Shown piece after piece: positions 1 to 8,427 of a stretch of 64,000 nt of DNA. This DNA is from JAZKFT01 sp043760535 (GTDB lineage: Bacteria > Bacteroidota > Bacteroidia > Chitinophagales > Chitinophagaceae): contig JAYUOV010000001.1 in the NCBI GenBank assembly GCA_043760535.1, positions 35,600 through 99,599 of the forward strand, given 5' to 3'. The position numbers and the translations under genes were made by a program. The notes below the pieces were generated by a model. The model did no database searches. It was not told the origin of the DNA and worked only from the letters and a program-made list of their open reading frames with translations. The stretch's first letter is position 1; each line of letters starts with the position of its first letter.

Positions 1-332
1 ATGAATTGGTAACCATTAAAAATACCGAAGGCCGCTCTTACGCCTTTAGTGCCGATACCATTTACGATACCAGCCTTTGCAGCTATTTTGATGGCGTAGA
101 TATGCTGTACCACGAAAGCACTTACATGAAAATGGATGAAGACAAAGCCACCCAACGTTTCCACAGCACCAGCGAACAAGCGGCCAAAATTGCATTGCAA
201 GCCACGGCCAAACGCTTACTGATAGGCCATTTCAGCAGCCGTTACGAAGACCTGACGGAAATGCTGAGAGAAGCCACCGAAGTTTTTGAAAACACGGAAC
301 TGGCGTTGGAAGGGGTAACGTATGTGGTGTGA
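1..332 (+). CDS. rnz: Ribonuclease Z, C-terminal part (5' end outside window)
   Basis: The reading frame is open to the left edge (first full codon at base 3), so this is the C-terminal third of a longer gene. Visible motifs fit the tRNase Z branch of the metallo-beta-lactamase fold: FSADTIYD, YHESTY (a metal/active-site His-Glu pair), HSTSEQAA and the terminal GHFSSRY, whose His is a zinc ligand. The enzyme cuts pre-tRNA 3' trailers endonucleolytically. The gene converges on the aldo/keto reductase gene on the other strand across about 115 nt in which no clear terminator is seen. The call is firm; the true start is not visible. Confidence 0.9.
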   Translation, partial: ELVTIKNTEGRSYAFSADTIYDTSLCSYFDGVDMLYHESTYMKMDEDKATQRFHSTSEQAAKIALQATAKRLLIGHFSSRYEDLTEMLREATEVFENTELALEGVTYVV

Positions 333-448
333 TATCAGGGGGAATAAATTTTCTATTTTTTTTGAAATTGGACGAATCCGTGCTATTGATTCTAAACCGG
401 GGTCGGTGTTTTAACCTACCACGGCGGCCAGATAGCCATGACGACTAT

Positions 449-1471
449 TTATCCAAGCACTTCCTTTTTCATCAGCCCTTTCTCCACTATTGCCTCCCAA
501 AATGCTGGCGAAATTTTCTTTGTGGCCATGGCTATATTACCTTTTACTTTTTCTGGTTTGGTTGTGCTTAATGCCACACTTACAATGCCAGGAATATGGA
601 AGCCAAAATTAAAACAGGCTTCGGCGGGCTGTATGCCAAACTGCTGGCAAATGGTAAAAAAATCAGTTCGCCATTGGTATAAAGCCTGTCCAACTTCTGT
701 AGTGTTATCCACATCTACATAGTTATAAAAATTGCTGCCAATTAAAAAGCCGCCGTTAAAAACAGCTGAGTTTATTACAGCTACGCCTTTTTGATGGAGT
801 GCTGCAATAAATGCAATCAATTCTTTAGGATGGCTGTACAGGGTAAGGCTGTTGGCTATCATCACCCAATCCAGTTCTACATCGGCAGCTATGCGCTGTA
901 TTACTTTCCATTGCTTACTGCCTACGCCTACACCCATTATTTTGCCTGCTGCTTTCAATTCTGTTAAGGCTTTGTAAGCACCTAAAATATCATTGTATCG
1001 CTTGATTTCGTCAGCCGCATCGGTAGCTGCTGCCAGGTATTCGTCGGGGTCGTGTACAGAGCCTAGTTGCGAACTGTAATCTCCCAGCAATTCGTTCCCC
1101 TGATGAAAACATTCCAGTATGCCTTCGTAGCTTATTTTTTGCACGGCATCTTTTTTTATATCCATCCAAATACCTTTTTCAAAAGTGGGTTCCGGCGTGG
1201 TAAGTTCCGTTTGGTACCAGGCCAGTTTATTACTTATGATGACCTCGTTTGGCTTCACGCCCAGTTCTTTTAATGCTTTGCCCAGCATTTCTAAAGATAG
1301 CCCAGCACCATACTTTCCGGCACTGTCAAAAACGGGAGTGCCGGGGCTGTTTTCTACACATGCCCTTACAATGGCCAGCTTGGTTTCGTAAGTGGTGGCT
1401 TCGTAAATATTGCCTAGGCAGCTGGTGCCAAATATTACCGGAGGCAGTATTATTTTCTTTTGTTCGTTCAT
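449..1471 (-). CDS. Aldo/keto reductase, likely L-fucose / D-threo-aldose 1-dehydrogenase
   Basis: 340 aa from ATG at 1471; the frame stays open further upstream but would overlap the preceding lactonase gene, and this ATG sits 14 nt after that gene's stop. The AKR tetrad is visible: Asp49 and Tyr54 in FDSAGKYG, Lys82 in SNKLAW and His140 in SVHDPDEY. TIM-barrel aldo/keto reductases of this subgroup oxidise L-fucose or related aldoses to the 1,5-lactone with NAD(P)+. The substrate is inferred from the context: last gene of a minus-strand cluster with a fucose permease, a mutarotase and a lactonase. Another L-sugar such as L-galactose or L-rhamnose is possible. Confidence 0.85.
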   Translation of the reverse strand: MNEQKKIILPPVIFGTSCLGNIYEATTYETKLAIVRACVENSPGTPVFDSAGKYGAGLSLEMLGKALKELGVKPNEVIISNKLAWYQTELTTPEPTFEKGIWMDIKKDAVQKISYEGILECFHQGNELLGDYSSQLGSVHDPDEYLAAATDAADEIKRYNDILGAYKALTELKAAGKIMGVGVGSKQWKVIQRIAADVELDWVMIANSLTLYSHPKELIAFIAALHQKGVAVINSAVFNGGFLIGSNFYNYVDVDNTTEVGQALYQWRTDFFTICQQFGIQPAEACFNFGFHIPGIVSVALSTTKPEKVKGNIAMATKKISPAFWEAIVEKGLMKKEVLG

Positions 1472-1485
1472 TTTACATTGAAAAT

Positions 1486-2334
1486 TTATAGCCTGTAAAA
1501 ACGGGTGGCAGTATTGCAAAAAATGTTTTGTTGTTCATCTACCGAAAAAGATGAAAAATATTGCTGTACAATTTGCAGCACCTGCTTATAACTGCCTGCC
1601 ACTTGGCATACTGGCCAGTCGCTGCCATACATTATTCTTTTGGTGCCAAATGTATTTACTACGGCATCTATATATGGCGTAAAATCTTCGGGCTTCCAGA
1701 TATTACAATCAGCTTCGGTTACCATTCCACTTACTTTACAATACACATTATTATGCCGGGCAATTTTGGCCATATCCTCCTGCCATTCGTCTATCAATCC
1801 GGCCTTAATATATGGCTTGGCAATATGGTCAATTACAAAGGGTTGATTGGGGAATTTTTGCACCAATTCTGTTGCAGCTTTTAGGTGTTTGGGAAAAATT
1901 AGAATATCGTAAGTAAAGCCATGTTTTTCTAAAGCAGCAATACCTTTTAAAAAGTTGGACTGCAGCATAAATTCAGGCTCCTCACTTTGCAGTACATGCC
2001 TAAATCCCTTGATGATATTGTATTGTGCATAATGGGCCAATCTTTCATGGATATTCTCAGCTGTTAAATTTACCCAGCCTACAATGCCTTTTATAAATGA
2101 ATTTTCTTTGGCCAGTTGTAATAAAAAATCTGTTTCTGCTTCTGTTTGATCAGCTTCTACAGCTATGCAGCCTGCAATATTATTTTCTAACAAAATAGGC
2201 GCTAAATCTTGTGGTAAAAAGTCTTTACGGATTACCGACATTTCATCATCCATCCAGCTTTGTTTTGCAGTATTGTAATGCCAGAAATGCTGGTGGCTGT
2301 CTATTCGGATATTTTCTGTTAGTGGTGATGGCAT
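1486..2334 (-). CDS. Amidohydrolase-family L-fuconolactonase-like hydrolase
   Basis: 282 aa. The N-terminus has the metal-binding HxH pair in IDSHQHFWHY and the C-terminus the YGSDWPVC motif whose Asp is a metal/catalytic residue; both are hallmarks of the COG3618 lactonase branch of the amidohydrolase superfamily. It would open the sugar 1,5-lactone made by the neighbouring dehydrogenase to the aldonate (L-fuconate). It lies 14 nt upstream of the aldo/keto reductase gene, which supports co-transcription. Other lactones (2-pyrone-4,6-dicarboxylate, 4-sulfomuconolactone) are used by relatives, but the fucP and mutarotase neighbours favour fucose. Confidence 0.85.
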   Translation of the reverse strand: MPSPLTENIRIDSHQHFWHYNTAKQSWMDDEMSVIRKDFLPQDLAPILLENNIAGCIAVEADQTEAETDFLLQLAKENSFIKGIVGWVNLTAENIHERLAHYAQYNIIKGFRHVLQSEEPEFMLQSNFLKGIAALEKHGFTYDILIFPKHLKAATELVQKFPNQPFVIDHIAKPYIKAGLIDEWQEDMAKIARHNNVYCKVSGMVTEADCNIWKPEDFTPYIDAVVNTFGTKRIMYGSDWPVCQVAGSYKQVLQIVQQYFSSFSVDEQQNIFCNTATRFYRL

Positions 2335-2465
2335 GTTGCTGAAATTTGCTAGATTTTTACTTATCCTACCCAGAAGGGCAGGATTAGGAAATTAGCTGTT
2401 TCCTTTTTTTATTCCCCAAGGTCTCCAGTTCATTCTCTCAAATTCAATTAAACTTATTTCCTAAT

Positions 2466-2483
2466 CCAAGGCTTCAGCCTTGG
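2466..2483. repeat. Short perfect palindrome inside the fucose cluster
   Basis: ccaaggct and agccttgg are separated by two bases, giving an 8-bp stem. It lies in the 188-nt spacer between the mutarotase and lactonase genes, the widest gap of the cluster. It could be a small REP-like repeat or an mRNA processing/attenuation hairpin; no T-run follows on the minus strand, so it is not a classical terminator. Confidence 0.4.
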
Positions 2484-2522
2484 GTCTGTAAAAGGTTGAA
2501 GCAGCAGAAATTAGCTATGGAT

Positions 2523-2858
2523 TTAAAATGTAAAAATTTTATCCATAAAAATCCACTTTTCTCCTTCTTTAGCCCAGGGTAATGCCAGTTGAAATTTCCA
2601 CATTAATTGTTCCCATTCCTGCACTTTTGGGTTGGTGGCGTCCATAGCTGCTTTGTGTTCAAAACTAAAAGTTTTATCAGTATCCATTATCATAAAAAGC
2701 CGATTGCCGGTGCGGTAAATTTCCATATTGGTAATACCTGAATCGCTGATGCTTTTCTTAATTTCTGGCCAACAATTTTCGGCTTTATGCCAATGTTCGT
2801 ATTCGGCAATCAGGGCCGGGTCGTCTTTTAAATCAAGTGCAAGGCAGTAGCGTTTCAT
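2523..2858 (-). CDS. L-fucose/L-rhamnose mutarotase family protein (RhaM-like)
   Basis: 111 aa, the usual size for the family. Recognised from MKRYCLALDLKDDP at the start, YEHWHKAENCWPEI (the conserved His-rich stretch), TNMEIYRTGNRLFMIM and the Trp-rich end of the dimeric alpha/beta-barrel fold. These proteins interconvert alpha and beta anomers of 6-deoxy-L-sugars. It lies 21 nt downstream of the permease gene and is probably co-transcribed with it. With FucP beside it, L-fucose is the likelier substrate; L-rhamnose cannot be excluded. Confidence 0.85.
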   Translation of the reverse strand: MKRYCLALDLKDDPALIAEYEHWHKAENCWPEIKKSISDSGITNMEIYRTGNRLFMIMDTDKTFSFEHKAAMDATNPKVQEWEQLMWKFQLALPWAKEGEKWIFMDKIFTF

Positions 2859-2879
2859 ACTTAGGTATAGGTAGGTGTT

Positions 2880-4169
2880 TTAATGGGGTTCCGTTTCTTT
2901 ATAGCCTTTCAATCCAAAAAATAAAATCACTGCGAAGCAGGCAAGTGGCACAAAATAGCCCAATTGGATATTGCCTGTTATATCTGCAATCTGTCCAAGT
3001 ATGGGTGGCAAAATTGCTCCGCCAACAATCGACATAATAATGAGGCTTGAACCTGCTTTTGTATCGTTACCTAGGCCGTTTATACCAAGAGCAAAAATAG
3101 TGGGAAACATAATAGACATAAAAAATGCAATGCCTATAACTGCGTAAAGCGTTACGATTCCTGATGCAAAAATGGTAACCAAACATAGACCCATGCACAT
3201 CATTGCGTACAGGGCAAGCAGTTTTGGCGGTGCAATGTATTTCATAAGAAAAGTGCCTGCAAACCGGCCAATCATGAAGGCTAACCCTGCCGCACCAGCG
3301 TAATAAGAGGCCTCTTTTTCGGTAATGTTTGCTGCCTTTGTAGCAAACAAAATCAAAAAGCTCATAATGCAAACCTGTGCACCCACATAAAAAAACTGTG
3401 CCACCACTGCCCAGGTTAAATGGCGGTGTTTAAATGCATGGAAAAATCCCTTGCCGGACTCGGCTCCATCATCTTTTTTATCGGGCAATTTTGAAAAGTA
3501 GAAAATGGCAGCCATAAATAAAATGGTAGCTCCTAAAATAATATACGGAAGTTTTACCGTACTTGTTTCAGAAAGCAGGTATGCGGTTTTTGCTTCTCCA
3601 GTCATTTTAGCAAGTTCAGCATCCGTAACAGGGTTTTGCGACAAAATAAATTTACCACCAACAATCGGCGCCACAAATGCTGCAAGGCCGTTAAATGATT
3701 GGGCTAGGTTAAGCCTTTGGGTAGCAGTATCGGGGTTGCCCAAAATAGTGGCATATGGGTTAGCAGCTGTTTCTAAAATGGTAAGGCCACAGGCTACCAC
3801 AAATAATGCCCCCAAAAAGAATGCATACTGCATGGTATTGGCGGCGGGTACAAACAAAAAGCACCCAATAGCAAATAGTGCCAGCCCTATGAGTATGCCA
3901 GATTTATAGCCATATTTTTTCATAATGATACCCGCAGGAATGGCCATTAGAAAATAGGCTATAAACACAGCCGAGTCTACAAGTGAAGCCTGTAATGTAC
4001 TTAAGCTAAATGCCCTACGTAAATGTGGAATCAGTATTGGGTCGAGGTTGTGTACAAAGCCCCAGAAAAAAAACAGGCTTGTTACCAGTATAAAAGGAAG
4101 CAGAAAACTTCCTTTTGGTTTTTCTGCCGCAGACACAGATGTTACAGAGGGTGGGACAAGCAAGGCCAT
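2880..4169 (-). CDS. fucP: L-fucose:H+ symporter (MFS permease)
   Basis: 429 aa, typical length. About 12 hydrophobic helices, with FucP-type sequence: FFFWGFVHNLDPILIPHLR in helix 1, LILETAANPYAT near helix 4 (ETAANPY is a strong FucP/GluP mark) and MFPTIFALGINGLG in the second half. It takes up L-fucose with a proton across the inner membrane. It is the first gene of the minus-strand cluster fucP, mutarotase, lactonase, aldo/keto reductase. Dehydratase and later steps of non-phosphorylating fucose breakdown are not in the window. Confidence 0.9.
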   Translation of the reverse strand: MALLVPPSVTSVSAAEKPKGSFLLPFILVTSLFFFWGFVHNLDPILIPHLRRAFSLSTLQASLVDSAVFIAYFLMAIPAGIIMKKYGYKSGILIGLALFAIGCFLFVPAANTMQYAFFLGALFVVACGLTILETAANPYATILGNPDTATQRLNLAQSFNGLAAFVAPIVGGKFILSQNPVTDAELAKMTGEAKTAYLLSETSTVKLPYIILGATILFMAAIFYFSKLPDKKDDGAESGKGFFHAFKHRHLTWAVVAQFFYVGAQVCIMSFLILFATKAANITEKEASYYAGAAGLAFMIGRFAGTFLMKYIAPPKLLALYAMMCMGLCLVTIFASGIVTLYAVIGIAFFMSIMFPTIFALGINGLGNDTKAGSSLIIMSIVGGAILPPILGQIADITGNIQLGYFVPLACFAVILFFGLKGYKETEPH

Positions 4170-4276
4170 CGTTAAAAATGTTTAGGGCTAAAAAGCAATT
4201 AAAAAATTTATGGAGCCTCTAAAATATGGAATAAATTTACAAGTGTATATGTAACGCTTGAACAACGAACGAATTG

Positions 4277-4331
4277 GCACCACAAGAACTCAAAAACCAC
4301 CCAAGAGGTGGCTTTTGACTTCTTGTGGTGC
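4277..4331. repeat. Long imperfect hairpin (25-bp arms, 5-nt loop)
   Basis: Left arm 4277-4301 and right arm 4307-4331 are reverse complements except for two positions; the loop is caaga. The inner part (aaaaaccacc ... ggtggctttt) closely resembles the terminator hairpin behind tRNA-Glu at 4661-4684. It may be a strong, possibly bidirectional terminator that arose by copying the tRNA-Glu terminator and then extending its stem. Confidence 0.7.
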
Positions 4332-4350
4332 TTTTGCTGCTTAGCAAACA

Positions 4351-4371
4351 AGTCCGGGAATCGAATCTACC
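4351..4371 (-). other. Partial tRNA 3'-end (T-arm) copy
   Basis: The 11 bases at 4355-4365 (cgggaatcgaa) are identical to part of the T-arm of the intact tRNA-Glu on the same strand, and are followed by ctac where the intact copy has the acceptor end. The other T-stem strand does not pair and no cloverleaf forms, so this is a fragment only. It is flanked by an 8-bp inverted repeat (aacaagtc / gacttgtt). Together with the hairpin at 4277-4331 it looks like a decayed copy of the tRNA-Glu 3' end plus terminator. Confidence 0.4.
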
Positions 4372-4413
4372 TTTTGATAGACTTGTTCTTGATTCCTCCT
4401 ATTTTTATTTCAT

Positions 4414-4656
4414 CTAATAATTTTTAATTATTTCTTTTCCATAAGAGGTTTTGTACCATTTTTCTATTCTTTTTGTTTCAATTCTATTAAAGGTATGCGC
4501 TAAAAAAATTGCATTAAAAGGTCTGTAAGGTCTTGTAATAACCTCGTATCCACTTTCATGCCTAGGTAGCCTATCAGCTATGTCGTGGGTGAGACCATCA
4601 TATATTCAGTTTGTTTTTTCACTACTCAATGCATAGTTGGCGAATACAGGTAATAA
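4414..4656 (-). pseudogene. Decayed GIY-YIG nuclease gene (UPF0213/YhbQ-like)
   Basis: Minus-strand translation gives YALSSEKTN, an in-frame TGA at 4606-4608, IYDGLTHDIADRLPRHESGY, then RPYRPFNAIF and FNRIETKRIEKW, ending at TAG 4414-4416. This follows the GIY-YIG small-domain pattern YxLxS..(W)IYxGxT..RLxxHxxG..TxxxRPYRP..E..REKxxKSxxGK. The TGA sits where relatives often have Trp. The start codon is lost (TAA at 4657-4659 in frame, no ATG after it). So it carries one nonsense codon and has lost its N-terminus. It begins directly behind the tRNA-Glu terminator, a position where such small nuclease genes are often found in Bacteroidota. Confidence 0.7.
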
Positions 4657-4660
4657 TTAA

Positions 4661-4684
4661 AAAACCACCTCGGAAGGTGGTTTT
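4661..4684 (-). terminator. Rho-independent terminator of tRNA-Glu
   Basis: A perfect 10-bp stem (aaaaccacct / aggtggtttt) with a 4-nt loop cgga, starting 8 nt after the encoded CCA on the minus strand and ending in a T-run on that strand. Confidence 0.85.
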
Positions 4685-4692
4685 AATTGTTT

Positions 4693-4767
4693 TGGTAGAG
4701 CGTACGGGAATCGAACCCGTGATTCCTCCGTGAAAGGGAGGTGTCTTAACCCCTTGACCAACGCTCC
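4693..4767 (-). tRNA. tRNA-Glu (anticodon UUC)
   Basis: Minus-strand cloverleaf: acceptor stem ggagcgt / acgctct with a G-U first pair, D-arm with ggttaaga, anticodon stem cctcc / ggagg around loop ctttcac (anticodon TTC), T-arm acggg-ttcgatt-cccgt, discriminator A, and an encoded CCA (4693-4695). No introns. A hairpin terminator follows. It is transcribed alone and divergently from gap. Confidence 0.95.
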
Positions 4768-5021
4768 GTTTTTCTTTATGGGCTGCAAAAATAGGGTCTC
4801 AATCCTTTTGGGCAAATTTATTTTTTACAGTTATGGCTTTTTTTATGGCAAAGCCAATACCACAAAGGAATTAAAACAACCGGTTGTTAAACGTTTTGGA
4901 CGTAAAATACCCTAATAACAAGCAGATTAGTTAAAATATCATGTAATTATTCTTACCCAAAGGACTTATTTTCGCCGAACAAACAATGAAACACAAATCC
5001 TCAAATTTTTAATTTTTAGTT

Positions 5022-6032
5022 ATGAGCGTAAAAGTAGCAATCAATGGTTTTGGCCGCATAGGCCGCCTGGTATATCGTCAGATATTTAATATGGAAGGTA
5101 TTGAAGTAGTAGCCATCAACGACCTTACCTCCCCGGCCGTATTGGCGCATTTGCTTAGATACGATAGTGCACAGGGCCGTTTTGAAAAAAATGTAACCGC
5201 CGGCGAAAGCAGTATCAATGTAGAAGGCCACGAAATAAAAATATATGCCCAAAAAGATCCTGCACAGATACCATGGGGTGCCCATGATGTGGATGTGGTA
5301 TTAGAGTGTACCGGTTTTTTTGCCGATAAAGACAAATGCGAAGCCCATATTACCGCAGGTGCCAAACGTGTAGTAATTTCTGCACCGGCCACCGGCGATT
5401 TAAAAACGATTGTTTTTAACGTAAACCATACCATTTTAGATGGCAGCGAAACTGTAATCAGTTGTGCAAGCTGCACCACCAACTGCCTTGCACCAATGGC
5501 ACAGGTACTTGAAAATACCTACGGTATTGTAAACGGCCTGATGACGACCATCCATGCCTATACCAACGATCAGAATACACAGGATGCTCCACACGCCAAA
5601 GGCGACCTTCGCCGTGCAAGGGCTGCTGCACAGAACATTGTGCCCAACAGTACTGGTGCCGCCAAAGCCATTGGTTTGGTGTTGCCTGCATTAAAAGGCA
5701 AGCTTGATGGTAGTGCACAACGTGTACCAACCATCACCGGTTCACTTACTGAACTTACAGTGGTACTTGGTAAAAAAACCACCGTGGCAGAAGTAAATGC
5801 AGCGATGAAAGCCGCATCTAACGAAAGCTACGGTTATACAGAAGATGAAATTGTAAGCACCGACATTATTGGTACTACTTACGGTTCATTGTTTGATGCA
5901 ACTCAAACACGGGTACAAACCGTAGGCGATGTGCAATTAGTACGTACCGTTAGCTGGTACGATAATGAAATGAGCTATGTTAGCCAGTTGGTTCGTACCG
6001 TTAATTATTTTGCCGGATTAATCAGCAAGTAA
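5022..6032 (+). CDS. gap: Glyceraldehyde-3-phosphate dehydrogenase, type I
   Basis: 336 aa, full length. The Rossmann NAD site is INGFGRIGR near the start; the catalytic Cys151 lies in SCASCTTNC and its partner His178 in [10 protein letters not shown]. The C-terminus has [16 protein letters not shown]. It is a cytosolic glycolytic enzyme converting glyceraldehyde-3-phosphate, NAD+ and phosphate to 1,3-bisphosphoglycerate, the substrate of pgk encoded about 1 kb downstream on the same strand. The strong terminator behind it and the intervening minus-strand gene show the two are not one transcript. Confidence 0.97.
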   Translation: MSVKVAINGFGRIGRLVYRQIFNMEGIEVVAINDLTSPAVLAHLLRYDSAQGRFEKNVTAGESSINVEGHEIKIYAQKDPAQIPWGAHDVDVVLECTGFFADKDKCEAHITAGAKRVVISAPATGDLKTIVFNVNHTILDGSETVISCASCTTNCLAPMAQVLENTYGIVNGLMTTIHAYTNDQNTQDAPHAKGDLRRARAAAQNIVPNSTGAAKAIGLVLPALKGKLDGSAQRVPTITGSLTELTVVLGKKTTVAEVNAAMKAASNESYGYTEDEIVSTDIIGTTYGSLFDATQTRVQTVGDVQLVRTVSWYDNEMSYVSQLVRTVNYFAGLISK

Positions 6033-6050
6033 TTTTACAATATCCCAATA

Positions 6051-6085
6051 AAAAAAGTGCTGTCTTGTAAACAGCACTTTTTTTT
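6051..6085 (+). terminator. Rho-independent terminator after gap
   Basis: Stem aaagtgctgt (6054-6063) / acagcacttt (6071-6080) with a 7-nt loop, followed by a run of T. The A-run on the left arm means it could also stop the converging minus-strand gene. Confidence 0.9.
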
Positions 6086-6125
6086 AGTACAAGACTGAAA
6101 CCAAATAATAGAACATAAAAGGTTA

Positions 6126-6812
6126 CTAATAAGACACTTCTGTATTTGTGCTGATGTTGTAAGCAAAAGATTTGTTATTAACCCAATCCTTGTAGCCGAA
6201 AATATTTGCAGATAGGACGATTGATTCTACCATTTTTCCATTTTCAATTTTTGTATGTATGTCACCCACTCTCCAGGTGCTAAGTTTTACTGAATATGTA
6301 AGTGTAGTAGTACCCGGTGTAAACACTTTAAACTCAATGAAATTGGGTGATGTAACTACCTGCCCCAAAGCTGATATTTTGGTAAATGCAATGGAGTTAA
6401 TATCTAAAGATTTGGTAAACTCAAAATAAAAAGCCGGTAAGGCCATGGGTTGTGTAAGAATTGAAGCATTAAACGGCATACACCTGTAAGTGCCTGCTAC
6501 TATACCGCCCGTAGTACCCGAAACGGTATAGGTAATGGAATCGGTAGCCATGGCTGTAAAAACACTCTGCCATTTGCTGCCATCATGATAAGCAGGGGTG
6601 TTTGTTTTTCTATTGTAAATAAGCAATCCGGCACTTGGGTTGGTTACTAAAGTGGTGTCGTTAACCCGTGGTAGCATCAGACCTTTATTGGTACTGGATA
6701 CATCTAAAGCGGCATTTGCAGACGGTGTGGTGGTGCCAATGCCTACACCTTGTGAGGTAACTAAGTTTACACATAATACCAGCGAAACAACAGCGATAAA
6801 ATTTCTTTTCAT
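6126..6812 (-). CDS. Secreted GVGIGTTTP-type surface protein with Hcp-like C-terminal domain
   Basis: 228 aa from ATG at 6812 (MKRNFIAVVSL), which gives a clean signal peptide; the longer open frame adds 13 residues without a better start. After cleavage near VTSQ the mature N-terminus has the GVGIGTTTPSANAALDVSS module and GLMLPRV, common in Bacteroidota surface and tail-fibre-like proteins. The C-terminal 120 residues (FTKSLDINSIAF, ALGQVV, TYSVKL, MVESIVLSANIFGYKD) follow the pattern of the Hcp/TssD tube-protein fold (FTKxxDxxSxxL..A..G.., ESVSLxxxxIxF). That second match is by eye and tentative. No type VI secretion genes are nearby, so an extracellular or structural role is likelier. It converges with gap. 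Confidence 0.6.
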   Translation of the reverse strand: MKRNFIAVVSLVLCVNLVTSQGVGIGTTTPSANAALDVSSTNKGLMLPRVNDTTLVTNPSAGLLIYNRKTNTPAYHDGSKWQSVFTAMATDSITYTVSGTTGGIVAGTYRCMPFNASILTQPMALPAFYFEFTKSLDINSIAFTKISALGQVVTSPNFIEFKVFTPGTTTLTYSVKLSTWRVGDIHTKIENGKMVESIVLSANIFGYKDWVNNKSFAYNISTNTEVSY

Positions 6813-7118
6813 GATTTCAGGGTTTATATAGTTTAAAAATAAAAATAGCATATCACACGAAACCGAACAGCCATGAAACGGTGTTTTTTAAGAAATTTTG
6901 AGGAATAAACAGCCAATAGTTAATACAACAGGCAACCGGAAAGAAGCCAACACATTTAAAGCATTTTTGGTTTTGTTCATTTCAGTATTTCACTTTTTCA
7001 ATCTTCTTATATGGCTTTTTACGAAAACTACAAGTTTTCAAAAAAAGCCCATATACACTTACATTGCAGTTGCATAATTTTTTTAAATAGCTAAGTAATA
7101 ATCAACAACATTAACATC

Positions 7119-8318
7119 ATGACTAAATTTTCAGATTTCAACTTTGCCGGCGAAAAAGCCCTTGTTCGTGTAGATTTCAATGTGCCGCTGAACAGCGATT
7201 TTGAAATTACCGACGATACCCGCATGGCCGGTACGATACCTACCATTAAAAAAATACTGGGAGATGGTGGTAGTGTTATACTTATGAGTCATTTTGGCCG
7301 CCCAAAAGATGGTCCTGCCGAAAAATATTCGCTAAAGCATTTGGTAAAACACCTGCATGCATTATTGGGAGGCGAAACCAAAGTGTTTTTTGCCAACGAC
7401 TGCATTGGGGAACAGGCTTTTCTTACAGCCAATATGCTGGGCAAGGGCGAAGTGTTGTTGTTGGAAAACCTTCGTTTTTATAAAGAGGAAGAAAAAGGCG
7501 ACGAAGCTTTTGCAGAAAAACTTAGCAAATTGGGAACCGTGTATGTAAACGATGCATTTGGCACCGCCCACCGTGCCCATGCAAGCACAGCCGTGATTGC
7601 AAAATATTTTCCTGCAGATAAAAAAATGTTTGGCCTGCTGATGGAAGCAGAAGTGATGAGTGCCGAAAAAGTAATGCACCAATCGCAAAAGCCATTTACA
7701 GCCATCATCGGCGGGGCAAAAGTTTCAGACAAAATATTAATTATAGAAATGCTGCTGGACCGAGCCACCGACATCATCATTGGCGGCGGTATGGCTTATA
7801 CTTTTATGAAAGCCCGTGGCGGAGAAATCGGCAACAGCCTTTGCGAAGAAGATCGTCTGCAAACAGCTATTGACCTGCTGGCCAAAGCCACCGAAAAAGG
7901 TGTAAGCATCCACCTGCCGGAAGACAGTGTGATTGCTGACAAATTTGCCGCCGATGCCAATACCGAAGTACGCCCAAGCGATGCCATACCAGCCGGCTGG
8001 ATGGGATTGGACATTGGCCCCAAAGCCTGTGGCATTTTTGCAGAAGTTATCCGCCGCAGCAAAACCGTTTTATGGAATGGCCCGATGGGTGTTTTTGAAA
8101 TGGAAAAATTTCAGGCAGGAACCAAGGCCATAGCAGTGGCGGTGGCGGAAGCTACTACCAACGGCGCTTTTAGCCTTGTTGGCGGCGGCGATAGTGTAAG
8201 TGCTGTAAACCAATTCGGCTTTGCCGACAAAGTAAGCTATGTAAGCACCGGCGGCGGCGCCATGCTGGAATATTTTGAAGGGAAAGTGTTGCCGGGGATA
8301 GCGGCGATTGGGGAGTGA
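7119..8318 (+). CDS. pgk: Phosphoglycerate kinase
   Basis: 399 aa, full length. The N-domain has RVDFNVPL and the substrate-binding MSHFGRPK; the hinge/nucleotide part has GGAKVSDKI; the C-domain has WNGPMGVFE and the phosphate-binding [13 protein letters not shown]. It transfers phosphate from 1,3-bisphosphoglycerate to ADP in glycolysis. GC content is visibly higher than in the AT-rich gene that follows. It ends 35 nt before a REP palindrome. Confidence 0.97.
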   Translation: MTKFSDFNFAGEKALVRVDFNVPLNSDFEITDDTRMAGTIPTIKKILGDGGSVILMSHFGRPKDGPAEKYSLKHLVKHLHALLGGETKVFFANDCIGEQAFLTANMLGKGEVLLLENLRFYKEEEKGDEAFAEKLSKLGTVYVNDAFGTAHRAHASTAVIAKYFPADKKMFGLLMEAEVMSAEKVMHQSQKPFTAIIGGAKVSDKILIIEMLLDRATDIIIGGGMAYTFMKARGGEIGNSLCEEDRLQTAIDLLAKATEKGVSIHLPEDSVIADKFAADANTEVRPSDAIPAGWMGLDIGPKACGIFAEVIRRSKTVLWNGPMGVFEMEKFQAGTKAIAVAVAEATTNGAFSLVGGGDSVSAVNQFGFADKVSYVSTGGGAMLEYFEGKVLPGIAAIGE

Positions 8319-8353
8319 TTTTTTATGTAGACGACATTCTGAAATTTCAGCAA

Positions 8354-8381
8354 CAGTGGTCGGTGAAGACACCGACTACTG
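8354..8381. repeat. REP-like palindrome, copy 1
   Basis: 12-bp arms (cagtggtcggtg / caccgactactg) with one mismatch around the loop aaga. It has the same core as the two copies flanking the transposase gene at 10220-10786 and lies between pgk and the unknown gene at 8428. Confidence 0.8.
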
Positions 8382-8427
8382 CATTCAACCATTTTTTTAA
8401 ACATAGAAAACTTAAAAAATTAGTACT

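Noticed and set aside
6126..6812. Type VI secretion system component
   Set aside because: There is a Sec signal peptide and no other T6SS gene in the window; only a fold-level resemblance is claimed.
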